The translations under genes and the position numbers were made by a program. The notes beneath the pieces were generated by a model, which saw nothing but the letters and a program-made list of their open reading frames with translations, had not been told where the DNA came from and searched no databases. Shown here one piece after another: positions 1 to 8,558 of a stretch of 64,000 nt of DNA. This stretch comes from VRUE01 sp963716735. Lineage in GTDB: Bacteria > Actinomycetota > Thermoleophilia > Solirubrobacterales > 70-9. The first letter of the stretch is position 1; every line of letters starts with the position of its first letter. The stretch is from contig OY970321.1 in assembly GCA_963716735.1 (NCBI GenBank), positions 2,604,001 to 2,668,000 on the forward strand, written 5' to 3'.

Positions 1-3000
1 TCGACTTGGGGCAAAGGAGGCGGCGCGGTCAACGCCACGGAAGTGACCGTCGCATCCGGCGTGACGCTGACGATCACTCCCGGGGTGGTCTTGATTCCGT
101 TCCGCTCGTTCTTGATCAAAGGCACCCTCAAAGCCGAAGGCACCGCCGAAGAACCGGTCGTCTTCACCGGCGCCAAAGCCGCAAACCCCGGCGAATGGCG
201 CAACATCAAGTTCGAAGCCGGCAGCGGCGCATCGGTGCTCGACCACGTCGAAATCGCCTACGGAGGGGAAACTTCAGGGTCTGGGATGATAGAAGCGATC
301 GGCTCTCACCCGACGATCAAGAACTCCACGATTCGCAAGGCGAAGTACTACGGCATCCTGGTCACTGAATCGGGCTCTCCCAAAATCGAATGGAACCGCT
401 TTCGCTCCAACTCCAACGGCATCTCCTATAGCGGCACCGGCTCTCTCTCCGCTGCCAACAACGATTGGGGTTGTGCCAACGGCCCAAAGCCGGCTGGCTG
501 TGGTGACTCGGTTACCTCGAACGTCAGCTGGAAACCGGCCGTTCAGCTGCCCGAATTGGCTGGGCACTGCCGCGGTAAGGAATCGCAATGTGGCGAAGGC
601 GCGGACCCGGTCAGCCTTGCTACTGGCCAGCTTGACTACTCCCATCGAGACCTCTCGCTGACGAACAAGAGCGTTGAGCCGCTTGAATTCAGCCGCGCCT
701 ACGCCTCGGGCAGCAGCTCTGACACCGGCCTCGGCCCGGGCTGGTCGCAGACGGGGCTCGCCAGCGCGATGGAACTGGCATCAGGTGAAGTCCTCGTCCT
801 GCGCCAAGACGGGCGCCAGGACCTCTTCCAGAAAACCGAAACCGGCTACAAGGCTCCCTCTGGCGTTACGGACGCCCTCGCCAAGGTCGAAGGCGCCTTT
901 CAGCTGACGACGCTCGGGGGCACGGTCTATCGCTTCGATTCGAGCGGCCGGATTGCGTCGATCACCGACAGCCACAGTCTTAAAACGACCTATGCCTACA
1001 ACGCGGAAGGTCGCCTCTCAACGATCACCGATTCCTCGAGTCAGACGCTCACCTTTGCCTACAACGGCTCCAACCACATCACCTCGGTCAAAGACTCAAC
1101 CGGCCGCGAAGTCAAATTCGGCTACTCCGTGGCAGGCGACCTCGAAACGGTCACCGATGTCTTGGGTGGCGTGACGAAATACGCCTACGACTCCCAGCAC
1201 CGCCTCACCTCGATCACCGATCCGCGCGCCAACGTGATCCTGAAAAACGTCTACGACACGCAAGGGCGGATCGTCGAACAGCGCGATGGCCTCGAACATC
1301 TCTGGAAACTCGAATACAAACCGAGCGAAACCGTCGTCACCGAACCCGAGGGCGGGAAACTCAAATACGGGTTCGATGGGCAGGACCGCGTCGTCTCAGA
1401 AACCGATCAGCTCGGCCACGCGACGACGATCGGCTATGACGAAGCTGGCACTGTCTATGAAGTCATCAAGCCGGGGGGCGCGAAATGGACCTACCTGCAC
1501 GACGCCTTTGGCAACCTACTCTCCGTCCTTGACCCCGAAGGCGGCGAAGTCGAATACGAATACAGCGCGAAAAACCGGCCGACGAAATTCACCGACGCGC
1601 GGGGCGACACCTGGAGCTACGAATGGTCCGGAGCGGGCGACCTGCTGAGGATCGCCGACCCGGAAGAAGGCGAAACGAGCTTCACGTACAACGAATCGGG
1701 CCAGCCACTTACCGTCACCGACCCCAACGGGCACAAAACGGAATTCAGCTACGACTCACGTGGCAACCGACTCACCGCAACCGACTCGCTCGGCCACAAA
1801 ACGAGCTTCGAATACAACAGCCGCAGCTACATGATCTCGACGACGGCACCGGGGCTGAAAGCCGAAAGCTACGAACGCAACGCCCTTGGCGATCTGCTTG
1901 CCCGGACGACGCCCGAAGGCAACAAAACGAAATACGCCTACGACGCCAACGGCCTGCCGACGCAGATCACCGATCCGGGTGAAGACGTCTGGAAAATCGC
2001 CTACGACGCGATGGAGCGGCCGACGGTCTACACCGATCCGCTCGAACAGGAGACCAAAATCGCCTACGACGGCAACCTCAAGCCGATCAAAGTCACGAAC
2101 CGACGCGGCAAGGAAACGATATATGGCTATGACCTCGCCAACCAGCTGACCGAAGTCGACGGTCCCGAAGGGGGCGACTGGGAGTTCGGTTACGACAGTC
2201 GCGGCAATCGAACGAGCGTGGTGGATCCCCGCGAAAACGAAACGGGCTACGAATACGACCTCCTCAACCGGATGACTACGGCGAACGAGCCCCTTGCGAC
2301 GACCACGGAATACGGCTACGACGCAAACGGGGAGCTCACTTCGGTTACCGATCCGCGTGGCAACACGACGGGCTATGCCTTCGACAAGCTCGGCCGGCTT
2401 GTGGAAGTCGCGCAGCCGCTAGGAAAGACGACGACCTATACCTACGATGGGGTTGGCGATCCGCTGACCAAGGCCAACGCTGCCGGCACCATCGAATACG
2501 GATATGACGCCGCCAACCGCCTGATCTCGATCGGCGCCGGGGAATCGACGCTGCGCTCCTTCGGCTATGACGCCGCCGACCGTTTCACCAGCGCGATCGA
2601 TGCGGAAAGCCACAAACTCGAAATTGGCTACGACAACGACAGTCGCGTCACCTCGATCAAAGACGGACGCGGCCAGTCGCTCACCCGCGCCTTCAACTCG
2701 CGCGGCTATCTGACCAAACAGATCGATGGTCGGGGCACGCTCGAATACGGCTACGACAAACTCGGTCGACTGACCTCGCTTACCGATCCACAGAGCAAAG
2801 CGCTGAGCTTTGCCTACGATCCCGAAGGCGACCTGACCGAAGTCAAACGGCCAAACGGCGTCACGACGACCAACGTCTACGACGACGCCGGGCGCCTTGC
2901 CGAAACGACCTCCAAAGAAGAACTCGGCTCGACCCTGGAAGCGCTCGAATATGGCTATGACCCGGCCGGCAACGTCGTCAACAAGTTCGACGCCCGGCTC

Positions 3001-4212
3001 GAACAGGAAACGACCTTCGCCTATGACGTGCTCAACCGGATCACCGAATTCAATCCGCCGGGCGAAGGGTCGACCGGCTATGACTACGACGAAGCGGGGA
3101 ACCGCACCGAAGCCGGTAGCACGACCTACAGCTACAACGTCCTCAATCAGCTGACCAGCGCCTCGAATGGCACCACCTATAGCTACGACGGCGCTGGCCG
3201 CGTGACCGGTATCGAAAAAGGCGCAGAAGAAACGACCTACGAATGGGATCCGCTGGACCATCTGGTCAAAGCCGAAGGCCCAAGCGAAACGGCCACCTAC
3301 GCCTACGACGGCCTGGAACGACTGAGCGAACGAAAAAGCGGCGAAGCCACCCAGGTCACGCACTACGGCGATCTCACCGACTTGGCGAGCTATGACGCCA
3401 ACGGTGAAGGTGAAATCACGACCAGCTATGTGCAGGGTGCGCGGGGACTCCTCGAGCAGCGCTCAGGGGGGACGACCGACTATCCGATTGCCGATGCTCA
3501 TGGCGACATCACCGCGATCGCCGGACCGACCGGCGGCCTGGAATCCAGGCAGACCTACGACCCGTGGGGAGTGCAGCTATCAGGTCCGAGCCTTGAAATG
3601 GGCTACCTCGGCGCTCCGGAGCGCCGCGCCGACCCGGTATCCGGGCTGATCCAGATGGGAGAACGTTCCTACAGCGCGTCCCTCGGAGCCTTTCTCTCAG
3701 AAGACCCGGTGTTCGGTCACGTCGGTATCAGCGCGTCAGTCGACCGCTATCTCTACGTGTGGGACAACCCGCTCAATCGCTATGACTTGAACGGCAGAGA
3801 TGTCTGTGTGCCCAGCCCCTTTGGTTCCGCATGCGCTAGCGAGGGTCTAGAAGACGTGGCGACTGCGGTGAATGAGGACCTGAACACGGCAGAACACGTG
3901 ATCGACACGGTTGGCTCTGAAGTTGGCTCCGGGCTGGAGCCTGCCTGGAACTGGACGGCCCCTGGACGCACCTGGATTGCTGACCGAGCGAGCGATTTTT
4001 GGAAGGAATATGGCAGCCCGATTGAAAGCACTTACGCCTTCGCCGGTGCGAACTGGCAATACTGCCGCGAAGGCGCCAAAACCCTGGCCCCCGGTGGTGC
4101 TGTGGTTGGCGCGTTCTTCGGCCCCGAGGGAATTCCCGCTGGTGGCTATGTTGGCGGAGTCGCGGGATGCCTGGGTGCGGCTGGAGCGGGTATTGCTCTA
4201 AGCGCAGGATGA
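1..4212 (+). CDS. Beta-helix/RHS-repeat protein with variable C-terminal tail (5' partial)
   Basis: The reading frame is open from the first base, so the start lies upstream; a GTG at 43 is only an internal candidate. The visible N-terminus (about 150 residues) looks like a right-handed parallel beta-helix (VTLTITPGVVL, then 'HPTIKNSTIRKAKYYGI'-type rungs). A DUF6531-like entry (DPVSLATGQLDYSHRDL) follows, then over 40 YD/RHS repeats of the type GYDxxGxLxxxTD, and an RHS core ending NPLNRYDLNGRD. RHS proteins form a hollow beta-cage that encapsulates a C-terminal toxin or adhesin; this one is probably secreted or surface exposed. After the core come about 135 residues with no family I recognise, ending in a glycine-rich hydrophobic stretch (about residues 1345-1389 counted from GTG 43) that could insert in membranes. 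The next gene starts 8 bases downstream and is a candidate immunity partner. The RHS call is strong; toxin activity is inference. Confidence 0.9.
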   Translation, partial: STWGKGGGAVNATEVTVASGVTLTITPGVVLIPFRSFLIKGTLKAEGTAEEPVVFTGAKAANPGEWRNIKFEAGSGASVLDHVEIAYGGETSGSGMIEAIGSHPTIKNSTIRKAKYYGILVTESGSPKIEWNRFRSNSNGISYSGTGSLSAANNDWGCANGPKPAGCGDSVTSNVSWKPAVQLPELAGHCRGKESQCGEGADPVSLATGQLDYSHRDLSLTNKSVEPLEFSRAYASGSSSDTGLGPGWSQTGLASAMELASGEVLVLRQDGRQDLFQKTETGYKAPSGVTDALAKVEGAFQLTTLGGTVYRFDSSGRIASITDSHSLKTTYAYNAEGRLSTITDSSSQTLTFAYNGSNHITSVKDSTGREVKFGYSVAGDLETVTDVLGGVTKYAYDSQHRLTSITDPRANVILKNVYDTQGRIVEQRDGLEHLWKLEYKPSETVVTEPEGGKLKYGFDGQDRVVSETDQLGHATTIGYDEAGTVYEVIKPGGAKWTYLHDAFGNLLSVLDPEGGEVEYEYSAKNRPTKFTDARGDTWSYEWSGAGDLLRIADPEEGETSFTYNESGQPLTVTDPNGHKTEFSYDSRGNRLTATDSLGHKTSFEYNSRSYMISTTAPGLKAESYERNALGDLLARTTPEGNKTKYAYDANGLPTQITDPGEDVWKIAYDAMERPTVYTDPLEQETKIAYDGNLKPIKVTNRRGKETIYGYDLANQLTEVDGPEGGDWEFGYDSRGNRTSVVDPRENETGYEYDLLNRMTTANEPLATTTEYGYDANGELTSVTDPRGNTTGYAFDKLGRLVEVAQPLGKTTTYTYDGVGDPLTKANAAGTIEYGYDAANRLISIGAGESTLRSFGYDAADRFTSAIDAESHKLEIGYDNDSRVTSIKDGRGQSLTRAFNSRGYLTKQIDGRGTLEYGYDKLGRLTSLTDPQSKALSFAYDPEGDLTEVKRPNGVTTTNVYDDAGRLAETTSKEELGSTLEALEYGYDPAGNVVNKFDARLEQETTFAYDVLNRITEFNPPGEGSTGYDYDEAGNRTEAGSTTYSYNVLNQLTSASNGTTYSYDGAGRVTGIEKGAEETTYEWDPLDHLVKAEGPSETATYAYDGLERLSERKSGEATQVTHYGDLTDLASYDANGEGEITTSYVQGARGLLEQRSGGTTDYPIADAHGDITAIAGPTGGLESRQTYDPWGVQLSGPSLEMGYLGAPERRADPVSGLIQMGERSYSASLGAFLSEDPVFGHVGISASVDRYLYVWDNPLNRYDLNGRDVCVPSPFGSACASEGLEDVATAVNEDLNTAEHVIDTVGSEVGSGLEPAWNWTAPGRTWIADRASDFWKEYGSPIESTYAFAGANWQYCREGAKTLAPGGAVVGAFFGPEGIPAGGYVGGVAGCLGAAGAGIALSAG

Positions 4213-4220
4213 GATCGACG

Positions 4221-4613
4221 ATGTCGGATGCTCCGATAAGCGACTGGCAAAAGGGTGGGCTGAGGTACACGAAGCTCGCTGAGCGGGTCCCGGAGTTCTT
4301 GGCGCCAGCGATGGTTCATGCATTCTTTGTAGGGGTGCGAAGTCGCGGCGGACTTTTTCGCCTGATCAATCCATTCACGGTCCTCCAGCGTGAGTATGTG
4401 ATTGCCGCAACTACCGACGGCATTGTCGTGCTCAAGCTGCGACGCCCTGGGGTTTTTCGAGCCACGATCGCTAGCAAGGTCTATGAAGGCTCAGGTGAAG
4501 ATCCAGGTCCCGCGTGGGATGGCGGCACTTTCGAGGTTGGCGGGACTGCGTACCAGCCGATCGCGTTTCATAGCGACGACGCCGAGCGCGTAGCGGAATT
4601 GGCTGCTCAATAG
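4221..4613 (+). CDS. Small hypothetical protein, candidate RHS immunity protein (PH-like fold?)
   Basis: 130 residues from ATG 4221, 8 bases after the RHS stop; the frame is open further upstream but only inside the RHS gene. No signal peptide or clear membrane segment. The middle (YVIAATTDGIVVLKLRRPG) resembles the strand pattern of bacterial PH-like domains, in which a protein 'reads out' as short beta strands before a final helix (DDAERVAELAAQ). I do not recognise a named family. Its position directly after the variable RHS tail is the usual place of the cognate immunity gene, which would bind and neutralise the toxin tip in the producing cell. It could equally be an unrelated small PH-like protein. 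Confidence 0.55.
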   Translation: MSDAPISDWQKGGLRYTKLAERVPEFLAPAMVHAFFVGVRSRGGLFRLINPFTVLQREYVIAATTDGIVVLKLRRPGVFRATIASKVYEGSGEDPGPAWDGGTFEVGGTAYQPIAFHSDDAERVAELAAQ

Positions 4614-4760
4614 CCGCCTTTGCGCATTTACGGGTTATTGCTTAGGTCGCTGGTCCGTGGGAAGCCGCTGGCCTGAGTTTTTGGCGGATGAACTCCAAAT
4701 TTCGGGGATCAAGAGATTTGGGTTGCTGTCGAAGAGGGGAGGGTGATGAATCTGCCAGTG

Positions 4761-4845
4761 CTTCGGTGCAAAAGGCAAACCCGCTGTGAGGTGGGGGCGC
4801 AAAGCCTTCGGAGCTCCCTTGGAGCTGGCCGGGCTACCACCGGGG
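4761..4845 (+). promoter_or_regulatory. Cyclic-di-GMP-I (GEMM) riboswitch aptamer
   Basis: Within the 302-base gap before the pilin gene, the sequence matches the GEMM-I consensus in order: GGCAAACC (4774-4781), a stem closed by a GNRA tetraloop (stem cccgct/ggtggg around GTGA, about 4780-4795), CGCAAAGCC (4798-4806), a second hairpin with perfect arms agctcc/ggagct (4812-4817 and 4821-4826), and CCGGGCTACC (4829-4838). An outer stem closes it: 4761-4768 pairs with 4838-4845 (8 pairs, two G-U). GEMM-I RNAs bind cyclic di-GMP and often precede pilin and motility genes. The aptamer ends 70 bases before the pilin ATG at 4916, whose Shine-Dalgarno (aggaggt, 4904-4910) could be the expression platform. 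The rest of the gap (4614-4760 and 4846-4900) shows nothing else I can name. Confidence 0.88.
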
Positions 4846-4915
4846 TCGACAGACACCACGTGGCTTCAAGCGACGGGGCTCTGGCTCAAACGATTAGGAC
4901 CATAGGAGGTCACTA

Positions 4916-5407
<492 letters not shown>

Positions 5408-5451
5408 CCCCGTTCGTGCACCTTGGTCTAGCCAAGCGTGAACCGAATTGC

Positions 5452-5480
5452 CGAGGGGCGGGCCTTGCGCCCGCCCCTCG
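5452..5480 (+). terminator. Hairpin terminator after pilin gene
   Basis: Perfect 12-bp inverted repeat (cgaggggcgggc / gcccgcccctcg) with a 5-base loop, 45 bases after the pilin stop and 43 before the next start. No U-tract follows, as is common in high-GC actinobacteria; it may attenuate transcription into the rest of the pilus operon. Confidence 0.7.
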
Positions 5481-5522
5481 CGCGTTCGGCCAGGCGTCCA
5501 AGCGCAGCTAAGCGAATGACCC

Positions 5523-7967
5523 ATGCGAGCCGATAGAGCAGAGATGCCGTCGCAGCAGAAACTTCGCGCGATCGTGCTGGGCCTTGCGGCTCTCGCCGCG
5601 ATGGCCCTGGCGGCGATGGCGCTTGGGGTTCCTGCCGCTTTCGGCGCCGACGCCCACTACGAGGGGATCTCCGAAGACGGCGGCGTCGCGGTCTTCAGCA
5701 CCACCGACAAGCTCGTCGCCGGCGACACCGACACCCAGCGCGACGTCTACGTCCGCGACTTCGAGGAAGGGTTCGGCTACGTCACTCGCGAGGCCTCCCT
5801 CGGGCCGACCGGGGGCAATGACGCCTTTGCCGCCCAGTTCCTCGCGATCGATCCGGCCGGGGAAGGGGTCTTCTTCTCGACCCGTGAGCGGCTCGCCGCG
5901 GCCGACAAAGACACCGCGACCGACATCTACGTCCGCGACCTGGAGTTGAACACGACCACGCTCGTCTCGGCTGGGTCTGCGTCGTGCGCGGCCTCCGGCT
6001 GCGGCAATGGCGACGTAAATGCCGACCCGGTCGACGGTGGCGTGGTCGATGCCGGCAACGCCGTCTTCTTCATCAGCAGCGAGAAGCTGGCGACGCAGGA
6101 CGGCGACGAAAGCGCCGACGTCTATCTCCGTGACCTGGAAGCCGGCACGACCACTCTGGTCTCCGCCGGCGGCTCGCCGTGCTCTGGTACCTGCGGCGCG
6201 GGCGCCAAACCCGCCTTCTTCCAGGGTGCTTCGGCGGGGGGATCGAAAGCGATCTTCACCACCGCGGAGTCGCTGGTCAGCGCCGATACGGACAACGAAG
6301 CCGACCTCTACGAGCACAACCTCTCCGGCGGCGAAACGAAGCTCGCCTCGACCCCCGGTGCCGGCCCGGAAGCATGCCCGGCGGAACACAACTGCGAACC
6401 GTCTAACAGCGGCATCTCGGCCGACGGCTCCCACGTCTTCTTCGAGACCAACGAAATGATTTCGGCCGACGACAGCGACGACGCCCAGGACGTCTACGAC
6501 TGGTCTGCCGGCTCCGCGAGCCTGGTCTCGACCGGTCCGGCGGGAGGCAACGGGACCGCGAACGCGCTCTTCGAAGGCAGCTCCTCTGACGGGTCGGAGG
6601 TCTTCTTCGCCACCGGCGAAAAACTGCTCGCCGCCGACACCGACGCGGTACAGGACATCTACGTCCGCCGTGCGGGCTCCAGCACCGAACTGGTCTCGGC
6701 GGGCGATCCTTCCTGCTCGGGGTCGCCCGCAAACTGCGGCAACGGGCCGAGTCCGGCCCTGCTCCAGTGGGTCGCTGCCGACGGCTCGATCGCTGTCCTC
6801 AGCACGGCCGAACCGCTGACGGCCGAAGACGGCGACGCGAAAGCCGACGTCTACTCGCGCGCGCTGCCCGGCGGGCCGACCTCGCTTGTCTCGCGACCCG
6901 GTCCGACCTGCACCGATCCCGCCTGTGGCGACGGCAACCCCAACGCGAGTTTCTCCGGCGCGTCCTCCGACGGCTCCCATCTCTTCTTCGTCACCGCGGA
7001 AGCACTGGCGCCGCCGGTACCAGGGGATCCCACCGGCCCTGGCGATCGCGATGAACGTACCGACGCCTATGAGCGCACCGCCGGCCTGACGTCGCTGGTC
7101 TCTGCCGGTCAGCTGACCGGCTCCGGCCCCTACAGCGGCAACGGGGCTTTCGACGCCCAGCTCCAGGGCGCGTCGGCTGATGGCGCAGCCACCTTCCTCG
7201 TCACCAAGGAGCAACTCACGGCCGAAGACTCCGACACGGGAGACGACGTCTACATGCGCTCTGGCGGGGGCACGTTGCTGGTCTCGCGCAGCAACGACGC
7301 TCAACTGGAAGCCGAACTCGCCCCACCCGGCCCAGTGCTGCAGGGCACCGATCCCGAATCGCCGGACCCCGCGACTTCGATCCGAGTGTTCGGGACCGAG
7401 CCGGTCGAAGGCGCCACGATCAAGCTCTACTCGTCCGCCAACTGCACCGGCGAACCGGTCGCCACGGGCACTGCCGCCCAGCTGGAAGAACCGGGCATCC
7501 ATGTCTTCGTCGCGCTCGAATCGGCGACGACGTTCCGCGCCATCGCCGAAGCGGAAGGGTTCGTCTCTCCGTGCTCGGGTGAAGTCTTTTACCGGCAGGA
7601 AAGCGAAGAATCGTTTGAAGAAGAAGGCGGAGGTATCGTCGTCCAGAAGCCCACGGCGAAGGCTCCGCCGCAACTCGGGCTGCTCATACCGATCCCGCAT
7701 GAGGTCCCGCAGACGCGGATCACCTTCGGTCCCGCCTTCAAGACCCGCATAAACCGCCCGGTCTTCCGCTTCACCGACGCGACCGGACAGCAGGACACGA
7801 AGTTCATCTGCAAGCTCGACCGCGGAGCCTGGAAGTCGTGTAGCTCGCCGCAGAAGCTTCCGAAGGTGAGCCGCGGCAAGCACACGTTCCGGGTCAAGGG
7901 CGTCAACGCGGTCGGCGCCTGGGAGGCGAAGCCGACCAAGCGCAAGTTCAAGCTGGTGTCCTCATGA
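5523..7967 (+). CDS. Secreted PD40/TolB-like beta-propeller protein of pilus locus
   Basis: 814 residues from ATG 5523; a second in-frame ATG at 5544 is possible and neither has a strong Shine-Dalgarno. A signal peptide is visible (KLRAIVLGLAALAAMALAA...AFGADA). The body carries about ten repeats of about 60 residues built on 'SADGSHVFFETNE...ADDSDDAQDVYDW...LVS', that is, a WD40-like/TolB-type propeller in which each blade has a GD(T/S)D acidic loop that could bind calcium. The C-terminus (about 715-814) is an Ig-like module (FRFTDATGQQDTKFICKLD ... KHTFRVKGVNAVG). It lies between major pilin and minor prepilins, and its stop overlaps the next start (ATGA), so it is translationally coupled to the pilus operon. 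A role as surface adhesin or pilus-associated protein is inference. Confidence 0.8.
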   Translation: MRADRAEMPSQQKLRAIVLGLAALAAMALAAMALGVPAAFGADAHYEGISEDGGVAVFSTTDKLVAGDTDTQRDVYVRDFEEGFGYVTREASLGPTGGNDAFAAQFLAIDPAGEGVFFSTRERLAAADKDTATDIYVRDLELNTTTLVSAGSASCAASGCGNGDVNADPVDGGVVDAGNAVFFISSEKLATQDGDESADVYLRDLEAGTTTLVSAGGSPCSGTCGAGAKPAFFQGASAGGSKAIFTTAESLVSADTDNEADLYEHNLSGGETKLASTPGAGPEACPAEHNCEPSNSGISADGSHVFFETNEMISADDSDDAQDVYDWSAGSASLVSTGPAGGNGTANALFEGSSSDGSEVFFATGEKLLAADTDAVQDIYVRRAGSSTELVSAGDPSCSGSPANCGNGPSPALLQWVAADGSIAVLSTAEPLTAEDGDAKADVYSRALPGGPTSLVSRPGPTCTDPACGDGNPNASFSGASSDGSHLFFVTAEALAPPVPGDPTGPGDRDERTDAYERTAGLTSLVSAGQLTGSGPYSGNGAFDAQLQGASADGAATFLVTKEQLTAEDSDTGDDVYMRSGGGTLLVSRSNDAQLEAELAPPGPVLQGTDPESPDPATSIRVFGTEPVEGATIKLYSSANCTGEPVATGTAAQLEEPGIHVFVALESATTFRAIAEAEGFVSPCSGEVFYRQESEESFEEEGGGIVVQKPTAKAPPQLGLLIPIPHEVPQTRITFGPAFKTRINRPVFRFTDATGQQDTKFICKLDRGAWKSCSSPQKLPKVSRGKHTFRVKGVNAVGAWEAKPTKRKFKLVSS

Positions 7968-8557
7968 GGCGCTTACGGGGACGCCTCGCCGGCTGCGACC
8001 GCGAGGCAGGCTTGACCTTGGTCGAGCTGCTCGTCGCCTCGGCGATGAGCGTGATCCTCGTCGGCGCTGCCTGCGCGATGCTGATCAGCGCGGTTCAGCA
8101 GCAGCCGAAGCTGAGCAAGAAGTCGCAGGAAATCACCACGGCCCGCTACGTGCTCGAGCGGATGACGCGCGAGATTCGCAACGGCATCGTCGTCTACAGC
8201 GCGACCGGCTCGGCGGTCGAATTCAAGACCAGGGTCCGGCACAAAACCTGCGGCGGCAGCGCCCAGGAAAGCTCCAGTGTGGCGGCGATCGAATGCCGCG
8301 TCACCTACTCCTGCACGACCACGGCCTGTACCCGCACCGAGACCGCGCCGGAAGTCGCGGGCGCCGGCGGCACGCCGATCCCGCTCGTCGGCAACCTCGA
8401 CAGCAGCCAAGTCTTCAACTACGAACCGAGCCCGCCATCGACGCCGACCTACGTCGGCATCACCCTGCACATCGAAAACCCCGAAGGCAAAGGCGAGCTG
8501 ACCGTCACCGACGGCGCCGGCCTGCGCATCCAGAGTTACCTCAGTGCGGTGAGCTGA
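7964..8557 (+). CDS. Minor prepilin (PilW/GspJ-like)
   Basis: 197 residues. Prepilin motif EAG followed by LTLVELLVASAMSVILVGAA (cleavage after G16, E at mature position 5). The helix is followed by 'SAVQQQPKLSKKSQEITTARYVLERMTREIRNG', typical of PilW/GspJ-like minor pilins that cap the pilus tip. Four cysteines in the head (HKTCGG, IECRVTYSCTTTACTR) suggest disulphides outside the cell. The ATG overlaps the preceding stop (ATGA). Substrate of the prepilin peptidase at 10047. The exact position among the PilV/W/X types is not certain. Confidence 0.82.
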   Translation: MRRLRGRLAGCDREAGLTLVELLVASAMSVILVGAACAMLISAVQQQPKLSKKSQEITTARYVLERMTREIRNGIVVYSATGSAVEFKTRVRHKTCGGSAQESSSVAAIECRVTYSCTTTACTRTETAPEVAGAGGTPIPLVGNLDSSQVFNYEPSPPSTPTYVGITLHIENPEGKGELTVTDGAGLRIQSYLSAVS

Positions 8558-8558
8558 G

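Noticed and set aside
1000..3500. Regular repeats resembling a CRISPR or satellite array
   Set aside because: They are degenerate YD/RHS protein repeats in one open frame, with no conserved DNA spacer-repeat pattern.
5508..7883. 791-residue open frame on the minus strand
   Set aside because: It is antisense to the propeller gene, has Arg/Gly/Val-rich mirror composition and no signal or domain; typical shadow of a high-GC gene.
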